Shown: positions 1 through 8,396 of the stretch, one piece after another
How positions within the stretch are numbered: position 1 is the first letter of the stretch
Layout of the letters: each line of letters opens with the position of its first letter
Assembly: GCA_945938055.1 (NCBI GenBank)
Contig: CAMEUH010000049.1
Span: 1 to 12,955 of the forward strand
Length of the DNA: 12,955 nt
Direction: 5' to 3'
Source of the DNA: an uncultured Eubacteriaceae bacterium
GTDB taxonomy: Bacteria > Bacillota > Clostridia > Lachnospirales > Lachnospiraceae
Notes under the pieces: generated by a model
Databases searched by the model: none
What the model was told of the DNA's origin: nothing
The model's input: only the letters and a program-made list of their open reading frames with translations
Translations under genes and position numbers: made by a program

Positions 1-2191
1 TCCATATACTTACAAGCTCTAGCCCATGTTGCCCATCCCCAACATTTAAAATCAAATCCTCAGATGTAATTCTTACTTCCTCTACCGGAACCGAAACAAT
101 AAAGTTACAGTATGCAGTCAATCCACCATCTTCCGTCTTCGCCACAACTGCAGCACTTCCCGGTGCAACAAATGTTACTTTACCACTCTGGTCAACCGTT
201 AACACGCTTTCATTTGTAGAAGACCAGATTACCTTCCGATTCACACCATCTTCAATACCTGTATCATTTTCCGGATAAACAGTTGCAATAAGCACATATT
301 CCGGAATTACGTTCATGTTGACGGTAACACTTGTTTCACTTAAGGAAATACCGGTTACTGCCTCACGAACATTTACGGTACAGGTTGCATATTTTGTTCC
401 ATCTGCAACCGATACAACCGTTATGGTTGCAATACCACCTTTATTTGCAGTAATGGTTGCTTCATACTGTGTAGCATTGGAATTATCCACGGTAACCACT
501 TCACTATTCGAAGATACCCAGACTACATTTTTATTATATGCCGTATTCGGTCCTACCGTAACACGAAGCGTTGCTGTTTCTCCCACATTCATATTCAGAA
601 CATCCGGCGAAATCGTAATATCCGATACCGGTGTTTTTACCGTAATGGTACAGGTTGCCGACTTTACCATTCCATTAAGCTCCATGGTTGCAGTTACCGT
701 ATAGGAACCTTCCGTCACACCTGTTACGGTTAATACTTTTGGATTATCCTCATTCACCATTCCAATCAGACCACCAGAAGCACTTTCTGCCGGAACTCCG
801 TCAATGGCAAAGGTAATGGTTGCACCCTCTGCACTTCCAATCGCTTTCAAGTCAAAGTTTTCACCAACCTGTATTGATTGTGCCGTAGTACTCAGCATAA
901 AGGTATCTACAACATTGATGGTTGCCGTAATCGTCTCAGAAAACAAACCATTTTGAACAACCGCCGTAATCGTCGTGGTTCCTCTTGCTTTTGCCGTAAT
1001 ATATCCTTCACTGGTAACCGATGCAACCGCCGGTGATGACGATGTAAAGGTAACCGTGGAGTCAGATGTTGCATTCGTGGAAAGCTGGTAAAAATCCCCC
1101 ACATTCAGGTTCTGTACCAGAGTCTGTGTTCCGGAGCCATTCTCCATCCAGACAAACGGAATGGTCACATCAATGGAATCATAGGATTTGACCTCATTAG
1201 TCAAATCTCCCGGTTTATATACCATGAAATTGCCAGTACTATCTTTGATACCGGCAGTAATGGTTGCATATCCTGCACCAACCGGAGTCAGGACACTCTT
1301 ATCCATAATGGCAACCGATTCATTCGTTGATGCATATGATACCCCGGCAGAGTCGGAAGTATCAATATTGGATCCGATTGTCTGCGGTCCGTAATTTGCC
1401 GCAGGAAGACTATATGTATCATCCGAGAAACGGACTGCACCATAAATTTTCGCATTATGGTACAAGCCATCAATTAATGTCTGTGAATCAGTATCCAGAC
1501 CGGATTCAGGCCGAATGTAGACATCTGCCACACCACCCTTATCTACCTGGATGTATGCCCGTTCAAAGTTTTCCTTATTCCAGGAAACAACATGATTATT
1601 CATCGTCACATAGATAGGATCTTCCACATAGGTATTGGCATTAAAATTCAGCTTAATACCGGGATTATAGACTCTTCCCTCTTCATAGGCATCTGCCGGA
1701 TCAAACTGTGTCTTGAATTTACAGGTAAAAGAAGATAAAAATCCAACCTCAATGAACTGGTAATCTGCCTCATTTCCAGGAACAAAAACATCCGATGTTA
1801 CTTTTCCATCTTCATCTACCTTATAATAAAATTTCGCTGTTACCTGCGTACGTCCGGCCTTAATTGCCTTTGCGGATATGTTTTGTCCAATGGCAGTACT
1901 GCTGAATACACCAAGAGCGGGATCTTCCGCAAGACCGATAACCTGATTGTTTCCGGTTGTCCAGACCAGATTGGTCTGTGCAAGAACATCCGGATCCCCT
2001 GCATAATCCGGAATGGAAACTGTAGCAGACAAGGTTATCAAATCTTCTGAACTGAGGTGAAACTCACCGGAATTAATCAGATTCACAACCGGCTCATTAC
2101 TTGCCATGACATATGCCATCAATGCTCCGGAAGCGCCCAGAATGACCACACCGCACACGATATATTTCCAGATTTTCTTTATTATTTCCAT
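1..2191 (-). CDS. Large secreted/anchored protein with tandem bacterial Ig-like (BIG_2) domains, C-terminus outside window
   Basis: An open frame of 730 codons runs from an ATG at 2191 off the left edge with no stop, so the C-terminus is missing. The start is set by AGGAGG at 2206-2201, 9 nt upstream. Residues 1-6 are basic, 8-27 are hydrophobic, and a plausible signal peptidase site (V-M-A before S) follows, so the protein is exported or N-terminally anchored. Residues about 35-125 look like a first divergent Ig-like domain, and about 130-330 are less repetitive. From about residue 340 a unit of roughly 90 residues recurs (starts near 340, 427, 519, 611, 703). Its hallmarks are L.NVG near the start, VxW.SSN..V in the middle and A.C.I.V at the end, typical of BIG_2 domains. 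Such repeats usually form stalks of surface adhesins or enzymes. The functional head, if any, lies outside the window. It follows the membrane protein gene by 48 bp and is probably co-transcribed with it. Confidence 0.9.
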   Translation of the reverse strand, partial: MEIIKKIWKYIVCGVVILGASGALMAYVMASNEPVVNLINSGEFHLSSEDLITLSATVSIPDYAGDPDVLAQTNLVWTTGNNQVIGLAEDPALGVFSSTAIGQNISAKAIKAGRTQVTAKFYYKVDEDGKVTSDVFVPGNEADYQFIEVGFLSSFTCKFKTQFDPADAYEEGRVYNPGIKLNFNANTYVEDPIYVTMNNHVVSWNKENFERAYIQVDKGGVADVYIRPESGLDTDSQTLIDGLYHNAKIYGAVRFSDDTYSLPAANYGPQTIGSNIDTSDSAGVSYASTNESVAIMDKSVLTPVGAGYATITAGIKDSTGNFMVYKPGDLTNEVKSYDSIDVTIPFVWMENGSGTQTLVQNLNVGDFYQLSTNATSDSTVTFTSSSPAVASVTSEGYITAKARGTTTITAVVQNGLFSETITATINVVDTFMLSTTAQSIQVGENFDLKAIGSAEGATITFAIDGVPAESASGGLIGMVNEDNPKVLTVTGVTEGSYTVTATMELNGMVKSATCTITVKTPVSDITISPDVLNMNVGETATLRVTVGPNTAYNKNVVWVSSNSEVVTVDNSNATQYEATITANKGGIATITVVSVADGTKYATCTVNVREAVTGISLSETSVTVNMNVIPEYVLIATVYPENDTGIEDGVNRKVIWSSTNESVLTVDQSGKVTFVAPGSAAVVAKTEDGGLTAYCNFIVSVPVEEVRITSEDLILNVGDGQHGLELVSIW

Positions 2192-2239
2192 ACAGAACTT
2201 CCTCCTGTAACTACTATCATTAAAAGGACAGAATGCACC

Positions 2240-4558
2240 TTAATCATTTTTTATATCGGCAAATCGTTTCCGGGACTTTATAGCCAGTACCAAAAAAATC
2301 AGAATTGAACACAGAGAAATGATTTCTGCAACATGCCAGTACCATATTCCTGCATAACGAATCAAAACCGTTCCCTCATAATTGGCCGGAATCATGACTT
2401 CCAAAACAGCATTTTCATCTTTACCAAGTTCCAAATGATTTCCCGACTCATCAATTGCTTCATACCCACGATAAGCCAGTAACGGAACCCTGACTTTTCC
2501 CGGAATATTTTTTCCTTCCCGGATATGAAAACGGACATTTGTATAGTTCTTTTCATATTCCGACATGGTCAGATTTTGTGTCAGGAATGGCTCATATTCA
2601 TTGAGCAACCCCTGGTCTGTCTCAGAAGGAAGATATTCATTCAGAGAACAGGATCCTTTTTCCGCAAAACAGGTGGCATCATATACATACATTCCCTTAC
2701 TGGTGTTCAAACGATCATAAAGCATATATCCAGCAGTAATCACATTGGTTAAAATGAGTACCGAAAAAATCATTCGATATCGTAACGGTTCCAGCTGGTC
2801 TCTTCCAATGGCAAGAACACATCCAAGCAGCAAGGTTAAAATCATGGTTCCAACAGACATCATCCGCCAAGGAAACTGCAGATTATAAACCAGACTGCCA
2901 AAATTCCTGCATAGGCTGTCCCACGGGAACAAATTGGTTGACATCACAAGTGCAAGCATTCCGCCAAAACTCATGAGTGCTGCCGTTTTAAAGAAACGAT
3001 GCTTTTTTATTCTTTGATAAGACCCAAGGAACAGATAAAGGAATAGCAAAAGTCCCAAAAGCAATGGGATTCCAACAGTTGTTCCCATTTCTTCATACAT
3101 GCCAAGCACCTTGTAGTCTTCTACCGCATGACCATACGCCATGCCGCTTCCATTGACAAACAGATTAAACAGCTGTGCCGGATAAATTCCATTCCCCTGA
3201 ATCTGTCTGGTCTGAACCGAACCGTGATCCGCAATCAGGACACCGCCCTGTATCATGTAATCCAGGAAAGGAACCAGATAAAAAGCATTCAAAAGAACCG
3301 TTGCCACGAAAAACTTTACCAGCTCCAGCAAAGTTTCTTTCCGTAATACCCTTTTGATTAATATAAGACATATGATGACCGATACCGCCGCTGCGATTTC
3401 ACAGCTTAACAGATGGGTCTGAATCAGTCCCGTATATCCTGCCACCAGCAGAATCCAGATTTTCTTATATGCCTTGTCGTGAATGTCTGTTGTAAAAAGC
3501 TGATACAGTCCACTTGCGATTAACGGCCAGAAAATCATGGCGCAGTATTCGCCCACGGCACTTCTTACATAGATATTCGTCAGGCGGTATGGTGCCAGGA
3601 CATATGCCATACAGCAAATCATGGCAATTTTCTTATCCTTAATGATTCCAAGCATTGCACGATAGGCAATCACTGCCGTCACCGTATTAACGCAAAAGGC
3701 AAAAATCTTGTATGCGGTCTGAAGCGGAAAGCCGCATAACCGTAGAACTGCCGGAAGATACAACAGCGCTTCTCCATAAAAAATGGAACTGGCATAGCCA
3801 TATCCACGGAACTGAAAAGGATGAATTCTCACCGGAAATTGTCCGGAAAGCAGACCATCTTTGATTCCCTCTATTCTGAGGAGATGGAATACAATATCAT
3901 CGCCTTCTGTAAGAAACGTGGTAAAAAGCGGATAAGATGCAAATAAAATGATACATCCAAGAAATAATTTTTCATGCAGGGACTCCTGCCGTATTTTTCC
4001 ATGAATGGCAAGCCACACAATCCATGCAATCACATTAATCAGCATCAAAAAGAAAACACACTTAAGAAATGCATAAATTCTTCCGCCAAGTGTTTCATGA
4101 ACGGTGATGCTTTGAATCAGAAAGCTTTCTGTTCCATCATAGAGCACCGAAACTGCAAATCCACGCACTCCTTTATTCACCCAGATGGTAAATTTCTGGT
4201 TGTCAAGCAACGGATTCAGTACGAAATCATCTTTCAAGACACTATTATAATTCTGGTTGTTACCGGAAATGACAATCCGGTTATTCAGACAATCTGTCTG
4301 ATAATGAATTGTAATATCGTACACACCACTCTTTATGTCAAATGACGGGCCATATACAAAATACCCTTCTGTTCCAAGCGTATTGTCTGTGTATACTCCT
4401 TTTCCGTCAAGAATTTTTCCATTTACATATGCCATATCGGAGTATGGAATCTCATACTCTTTTAAAGGAAGAAAACACTGCACCACAAAAAATAATGCAA
4501 TCAGAAATTCAACCAGGCATGCAACACGAACATATTTGTTTCCAAACAATTCTTTCAT
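2240..4558 (-). CDS. Multi-pass membrane protein, PTPS-related/GT-C glycosyltransferase-like, with extracytoplasmic beta domain
   Basis: A 772-residue integral membrane protein. Segment 1 spans about 11-30. It is followed by a roughly 120-residue beta-rich extracytoplasmic region (about 35-155) resembling a carbohydrate-binding jelly roll, then about ten or more hydrophobic segments from residue 163 to about 620, a second extracytoplasmic region (about 620-735), one last segment (about 744-760) and a basic tail. After the third hydrophobic segment comes an acidic loop motif, EGDD (218-221) with H225, followed by LLSGQFPVR, RGYGY and FYGEALLYLP. This combination is typical of the '6-pyruvoyl-tetrahydropterin synthase-related' membrane family, which belongs with the GT-C (polyprenyl-phosphate-sugar dependent) transferases; despite the name it has nothing to do with pterins. 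The start has AAGGGG 7 nt upstream. Substrate is unknown. The adjacent exported Ig-like protein is a candidate acceptor, but that is inference. I see no convincing promoter between this gene and the terminator at 4591-4642. Confidence 0.85.
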   Translation of the reverse strand: MKELFGNKYVRVACLVEFLIALFFVVQCFLPLKEYEIPYSDMAYVNGKILDGKGVYTDNTLGTEGYFVYGPSFDIKSGVYDITIHYQTDCLNNRIVISGNNQNYNSVLKDDFVLNPLLDNQKFTIWVNKGVRGFAVSVLYDGTESFLIQSITVHETLGGRIYAFLKCVFFLMLINVIAWIVWLAIHGKIRQESLHEKLFLGCIILFASYPLFTTFLTEGDDIVFHLLRIEGIKDGLLSGQFPVRIHPFQFRGYGYASSIFYGEALLYLPAVLRLCGFPLQTAYKIFAFCVNTVTAVIAYRAMLGIIKDKKIAMICCMAYVLAPYRLTNIYVRSAVGEYCAMIFWPLIASGLYQLFTTDIHDKAYKKIWILLVAGYTGLIQTHLLSCEIAAAVSVIICLILIKRVLRKETLLELVKFFVATVLLNAFYLVPFLDYMIQGGVLIADHGSVQTRQIQGNGIYPAQLFNLFVNGSGMAYGHAVEDYKVLGMYEEMGTTVGIPLLLGLLLFLYLFLGSYQRIKKHRFFKTAALMSFGGMLALVMSTNLFPWDSLCRNFGSLVYNLQFPWRMMSVGTMILTLLLGCVLAIGRDQLEPLRYRMIFSVLILTNVITAGYMLYDRLNTSKGMYVYDATCFAEKGSCSLNEYLPSETDQGLLNEYEPFLTQNLTMSEYEKNYTNVRFHIREGKNIPGKVRVPLLAYRGYEAIDESGNHLELGKDENAVLEVMIPANYEGTVLIRYAGIWYWHVAEIISLCSILIFLVLAIKSRKRFADIKND

Positions 4559-4590
4559 AATTTCCCCTTAAATCAATGTTTCAATAGAAT

Positions 4591-4642
4591 GAAAGAAAGA
4601 GGCTACTGCTTTCTTATTACGAAACATAGAGCAATAGCCTCT
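4591..4642 (-). terminator. Rho-independent terminator of the hexuronate operon
   Basis: Arms at 4630-4642 and 4598-4610 form a 13-bp stem with one C/A mismatch (AGAGGCTAyTGCT against its complement) around a 19-nt loop. Read on the minus strand the stem is followed by a T-rich tail (TTTCTTTC), whereas the plus-strand side has no T-tract. It lies about 40 nt after the kdgK stop and 33 nt before the start of the next gene, so it separates the two units or acts as a partial terminator. Confidence 0.75.
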
Positions 4643-4680
4643 CCTCATTGGGCAAAACTCTTTACCCGATTTCTTTTATA

Positions 4681-5712
4681 TTATCTCTGTACACGACCTG
4701 AAGCATCGCCGCCTGCAAGTGTTTCAACTTCTTTTCTTGATACAAGGTTGAAGTCACCAGGAATTGTATGCTTAAGAGCAGATGCAGCAACACCAAACTC
4801 TAATGCATCCTTGAAGTTCTTGTCATCAAGGAAACCACAGATTGTACCACCTGCGAAGGAGTCACCACCACCAACACGGTCAACGATTGGGTGAATGCTG
4901 TATTCCTTTGAGTGATAGAATTCCTTTGTATCTCTTGAGTAGATACATGCGGACCAGCCGTTATCGGAAGCAGAATGAGAAACTCTTAAGGAGCTGATGC
5001 AGTACTCGAAATTGTAATCAGCTACCATCTGCTCGAAGATGGACTTGTAACCAGCAAGCTCTAATTCACCACTTGTTACATCTGTATTACCTGGCTTGTA
5101 ACCTAATACAAGTTCAGCATCCTCTTCGTTACCGATGCATACATCAACATACTGCATAAGGTTCTTCATAACCTTCTGAGCCTTCTCGGAAGACCATAAT
5201 TTCTTACGGAAGTTAAGGTCAACAGAAACCTTTACGCCATGTCTCTTAGCAGCCTTTAAAGCTTCCTCTGTTAATACAGCAGCGCTGTCAGATACAGCTG
5301 GTGTGATACCTGTAAAGTGGAACCAGTCAGCACCTTCGAAAATCTTATCAAAATCAAAGTCTGCAGCTGTAGCTGTAGAGATGGAAGAATGAGCTCTATC
5401 ATAAACAACCTTAGATGGTCTCATGGAGCATCCGGACTCAAGGTAGTAGATACCAAGTCTTTCGCCACACTTTGCAACGTTCTTTGTAGAAACGCCATAC
5501 TTGTTAAGAGCTGCTGTAGCGCACTCACCAATTTCATTGTTTGGAACTGCTGTAACGAATTCAGCATCATGTCCATAGTTAGCAAGTGAAACTGCAACGT
5601 TTGCTTCGCCACCACCGTAGCATACATCAAACTCGTCTGCCTGAATAAACTTCTCATGATTTGGTGTGGATAATCTTAACATGATTTCACCCATAGTAAC
5701 AACTTTTGCCAT
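4681..5712 (-). CDS. kdgK: 2-keto-3-deoxygluconate kinase (PfkB family)
   Basis: A 343-residue cytoplasmic sugar kinase that phosphorylates 2-keto-3-deoxygluconate with ATP to give KDPG. The ribokinase/PfkB fold is evident. The N-terminal GEIMLRL strand is followed by the substrate-site signature GGEANVAVSLANYG (34-47). YDRAHS (104-109) lies in the region where KDG kinases contact the keto-acid. D-x-N-x-R is at 165-169 and GNEED at 194-198. The second PfkB signature, DRVGGGDSFAGG (278-289), forms the anion hole with D284 as catalytic base. The length is usual for the family (about 310-345). GGAGG 9 nt upstream supports the ATG. It lies 35 nt after kdgA as the last gene of the operon, before a strong terminator. 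The kinase class is certain from motifs; KDG specificity rests on the YDRAHS region and the uxaB-uxaA-kdgA context. Confidence 0.93.
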   Translation of the reverse strand: MAKVVTMGEIMLRLSTPNHEKFIQADEFDVCYGGGEANVAVSLANYGHDAEFVTAVPNNEIGECATAALNKYGVSTKNVAKCGERLGIYYLESGCSMRPSKVVYDRAHSSISTATAADFDFDKIFEGADWFHFTGITPAVSDSAAVLTEEALKAAKRHGVKVSVDLNFRKKLWSSEKAQKVMKNLMQYVDVCIGNEEDAELVLGYKPGNTDVTSGELELAGYKSIFEQMVADYNFEYCISSLRVSHSASDNGWSACIYSRDTKEFYHSKEYSIHPIVDRVGGGDSFAGGTICGFLDDKNFKDALEFGVAASALKHTIPGDFNLVSRKEVETLAGGDASGRVQR

Positions 5713-5747
5713 TTTAAAAATCCTCCATTATTATATATGTTTTTTAA

Positions 5748-6710
5748 TTATTTCTGTACTAAGTGACAAGCAAATCCGCCGAATTCACCCTTGAAGTAGA
5801 TTGCCTTAAGGTTACCCTTAGCATCATACTTTGCTGTATCCTGATCGAATTCACAGCCTCTTCTCTCTAAGTGATAGATTGCTCTGTTGATGTAATTCGT
5901 AGCAACAGCAATATGTCCGTTCTTTCCAAGGTAAGGATTCTTCATAATTTCAAGACCTGTACCAGCGAAAATGGAGCTGTTTCCAACCTTCTTTTCAAAG
6001 CCAAACATCTTGGAGAAAGAATCAGCAACATCTGTAGCATCCTTCTCATCTACACAGTTGATACCAACATGCTTTACTTCAAAGCCTAACATGGTTTCAA
6101 CTGCCTGCTTTGTAAGGTTCTTGATTCCTTCGAAATCACCGGCATTTACCATATCTTTATTAACCATCCAGCTGCCGCCGCATGCAATAATCTTGCCAAA
6201 ATCAAGATAAGTAGTAAGGTTCTTTGCATTAATTCCGCCTGTTGGCATGAACTTCATGTTTGTATATGGAGCTGCCATGGACTTAATCATGTTAAGACCA
6301 CCGGCTGCTTCTGCAGGGAAGAATTTAACAACTTCAAGACCTAATTCAATTGCCTGCTCCACGTCACTTGGATTTGCTGTACCAGGTGTTACAGGAATAC
6401 CCTTGTCCACACAGTACTTAACAACCTTTGGATTAAGACCTGGGCTTACGATAAACTTAGCGCCGGCATTAACAGCACGGTCAACCTGCTCTGTTGTAAG
6501 TACAGTACCTGCACCAACTAACATCTCAGGAAACTTGGAAGCCATAACACGAATGGATTCCTCAGCTGCTGCTGTACGGAATGTAACTTCTGCACATGGA
6601 AGTCCGCCTTCAACCAATGCCTTTGCAAGAGGCTCTGCATCTTCTACCTTATCAAGGGCGATAACAGGAACAATACCAATCTTGCTGATTTCTTCTAATA
6701 CTTTGTTCAT
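5748..6710 (-). CDS. kdgA: KHG/KDPG aldolase with fused C-terminal VOC (glyoxalase-like) domain
   Basis: Residues 1 to about 208 form a complete class I KDPG aldolase that cleaves KDPG to pyruvate and glyceraldehyde-3-phosphate. The catalytic base region is EVTFRT with E41 and R45, pyruvate contacts lie in GAGTV with T69, the Schiff-base lysine is K129 in VVKFFPAEAAGG, and the phosphate-binding region is MPTGGI (155-160). E. coli-type enzymes end at about 213 residues; this one has 320. The extra 110 residues (about 210-320) begin VKHVGINCVD and show the beta-alpha-beta-beta-beta pattern of the vicinal oxygen chelate superfamily. Candidate metal ligands by position are H214, E254, H266 and H316; this assignment is inference. 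The start has AAGGAG 8 nt upstream. It lies 123 nt after uxaA and has its own consensus promoter. Codons are strongly biased (CGT, GGT, AAG, CTT), suggesting high expression. The role of the second domain is unknown. Confidence 0.93.
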   Translation of the reverse strand: MNKVLEEISKIGIVPVIALDKVEDAEPLAKALVEGGLPCAEVTFRTAAAEESIRVMASKFPEMLVGAGTVLTTEQVDRAVNAGAKFIVSPGLNPKVVKYCVDKGIPVTPGTANPSDVEQAIELGLEVVKFFPAEAAGGLNMIKSMAAPYTNMKFMPTGGINAKNLTTYLDFGKIIACGGSWMVNKDMVNAGDFEGIKNLTKQAVETMLGFEVKHVGINCVDEKDATDVADSFSKMFGFEKKVGNSSIFAGTGLEIMKNPYLGKNGHIAVATNYINRAIYHLERRGCEFDQDTAKYDAKGNLKAIYFKGEFGGFACHLVQK

Positions 6711-6753
6711 TTTATATTCTCCTTTTTAATAATAAGAATTGTAAACTATCATT

Positions 6754-6782
6754 ATTATAAATTTCCGGCAGATATTTGTCAA
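6754..6782 (-). promoter_or_regulatory. Internal consensus sigma-A promoter for kdgA-kdgK
   Basis: On the minus strand TTGACA (6782-6777) and TATAAT (6759-6754) are both perfect consensus boxes separated by exactly 17 bp. The predicted transcript start is about 6747, giving a leader of about 36 nt before kdgA. It lies in the 123-bp gap between uxaA and kdgA. No TGTAAG..CTTACA operator overlaps it, so it may not respond to the divergent LacI protein. Confidence 0.75.
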
Positions 6783-6833
6783 CGAAAGAAACCTTGTAAA
6801 ACGCATAATCTGTCAAAATCTTCCTCTTCAATC

Positions 6834-8321
6834 TTACAGCGTTACACCCTGCTTAAAGATTGCAAAATCATGAAAACCGCTGATTTCCGCCTTAACCTTC
6901 TTACCGGAAGCAACGGAAAGGACATAGTCAAACATCTTCTGCGTCATTTCTTCCATGGTTGCATCCTCTACCAGTTCACCTGCATTAAAATCAATCCAGT
7001 TATTCTTCTTGCCATTCAGCTGGGAATTCGTGGAAATCTTAACCGTCGGAACGGGTGAAGCATATGGTGTTCCGCGTCCGGTTGTAAATAATACAATATG
7101 GGCTCCGGCAGAAGCAAGTGCTGTTGCCGCAACAAGGTCATTTCCCGGTGCACTCAAAAGATTCAGTCCCTTTGTGCAGACCTTCTCACCATACTTAAGA
7201 ACACCTTTAACCATGGCTGAACCGGACTTCTGTGTACATCCAAGTGACTTATCTTCCAATGTGGAAATACCACCCTTTTTATTTCCCGGTGACGGATTCT
7301 CATAAATAACCGCATCATGGCTCTTGAAATAATTCTTAAAATCATTAATCAGACTTACAGTCTTATCAAACAATTCTTCATTGGCACAACGATCCATCAG
7401 AAGTGTTTCTGCACCGAACATTTCCGGAACTTCTGTAAGAATGGTGGTACCACCCTTGGAAATCAGCATGTCTGAGAAAGAACCAACCAGTGGATTTGCA
7501 GTAATACCGGACAATCCGTCAGAGCCGCCACACTTAAGACCGATTACAAGTTCCTTCGCATTAACAGGCTCTCTTGTAAAGCCATTTGCAAAATTCATCA
7601 GTGCATCAAGCTGTTTTAAGGATTCTTCGATTTCATCCTCATATTCCTGGCTGACAACAAACTTAATACGATTCGGATCATATTCACCAATATAATCCAT
7701 CATGACCGGAATATTGCTGTTCTCACATCCAAGTCCGAGTACCAGTACCGCACCGGCATTTGGATGATTAATCAGGTCTGCAAGAATGGTTCTTGTATTT
7801 TCCTGGTCATTATCCATCTGGGAACATCCATAAGGATGAGTAAATGCAATAACATCCTCTACATTTGGATACTTCTTCAACAATTCCTTAGCTCTTGCCT
7901 CAATTGCCTTGGCAACAGAGTTTACACAGCCAACCGTCGGAATAATCCATACTTCGTTACGTACACCATACTTACCGTTTCCACGAACATAGCCGTCAAA
8001 ATAAGCTTCTTCTGTCGGCTTTACATCCACTCCGGTCGGATGATAGGTATATTCCAGCAAATCGCCCAGCGCAGTCTTAACATTGTGGGTATGAATCCAT
8101 GCACCTACTTCAATGTCCTCCTGTGCATTTCCGATACGGAAACCATATTTTACAACCGGTTCGCCCTTTTTAATCGGCTTGATTGCAAATTTGTGTCCCT
8201 GTGGAATATCTTCAACCGTTGTAACGGTTGTGCCGGCAACATTAAGAGATTCGCCTTTGGCAATCGGCCTTAACGCAACAGCCACATTGTCATTGCCATT
8301 AATCTTAATTATATCCTGCAT
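6834..8321 (-). CDS. uxaA: Altronate dehydratase
   Basis: Dehydrates D-altronate to 2-keto-3-deoxygluconate in the cytoplasm. From the chosen ATG at 8321 the protein has 495 residues, the same length as E. coli UxaA as I recall it, and similarity appears to run throughout. The N-terminal SAF-like module (about 1-90) includes GHKFAI and THN (78-80). The catalytic body has PTVGCVN (128-134), THPYGCSQ (161-168), GLGCEN (196-201), CGGSDGLSGITANP (264-277), LGCTQK (360-365) and GRGTPY (415-420). The conserved cysteines of these motifs fit the iron-dependent dehydratase family. An in-frame ATG six codons upstream (8339) is less likely: it has no ribosome binding site, whereas GGAG sits 5 nt before 8321, and family proteins begin MQ.I.I as this one does. 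It follows uxaB by 75 nt and ends in GVTL, as expected. Confidence 0.95.
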   Translation of the reverse strand: MQDIIKINGNDNVAVALRPIAKGESLNVAGTTVTTVEDIPQGHKFAIKPIKKGEPVVKYGFRIGNAQEDIEVGAWIHTHNVKTALGDLLEYTYHPTGVDVKPTEEAYFDGYVRGNGKYGVRNEVWIIPTVGCVNSVAKAIEARAKELLKKYPNVEDVIAFTHPYGCSQMDNDQENTRTILADLINHPNAGAVLVLGLGCENSNIPVMMDYIGEYDPNRIKFVVSQEYEDEIEESLKQLDALMNFANGFTREPVNAKELVIGLKCGGSDGLSGITANPLVGSFSDMLISKGGTTILTEVPEMFGAETLLMDRCANEELFDKTVSLINDFKNYFKSHDAVIYENPSPGNKKGGISTLEDKSLGCTQKSGSAMVKGVLKYGEKVCTKGLNLLSAPGNDLVAATALASAGAHIVLFTTGRGTPYASPVPTVKISTNSQLNGKKNNWIDFNAGELVEDATMEEMTQKMFDYVLSVASGKKVKAEISGFHDFAIFKQGVTL

Positions 8322-8396
8322 CTTATCTCCATTCCGCATTCTAAACGCAGGCAGTAAATGTTACCTGCGCACGAATGCTATTTCTTCATAAATAAA

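Noticed and set aside
315..704. Plus-strand open frame of 129 codons
   Set aside because: Antisense shadow of the Ig-repeat gene. Its valine/threonine-rich translation mirrors the repeats, and it has no ribosome binding site or family resemblance.
1..1200. Tandem DNA repeats or a phase-variable tract in the Ig-like gene
   Set aside because: The periodicity of about 90 residues exists at protein level; the DNA copies have diverged, with only short shared words such as acggtacaggttgc and no simple-sequence tract.
6247..6729. Plus-strand open frame of 160 codons opposite kdgA
   Set aside because: Antisense to a certain gene and produced by its biased codon use; no independent features.
8322..8339. 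Six-codon N-terminal extension of UxaA from ATG 8339
   Set aside because: No ribosome binding site upstream; the internal ATG has GGAG in place and matches the family's start and length.
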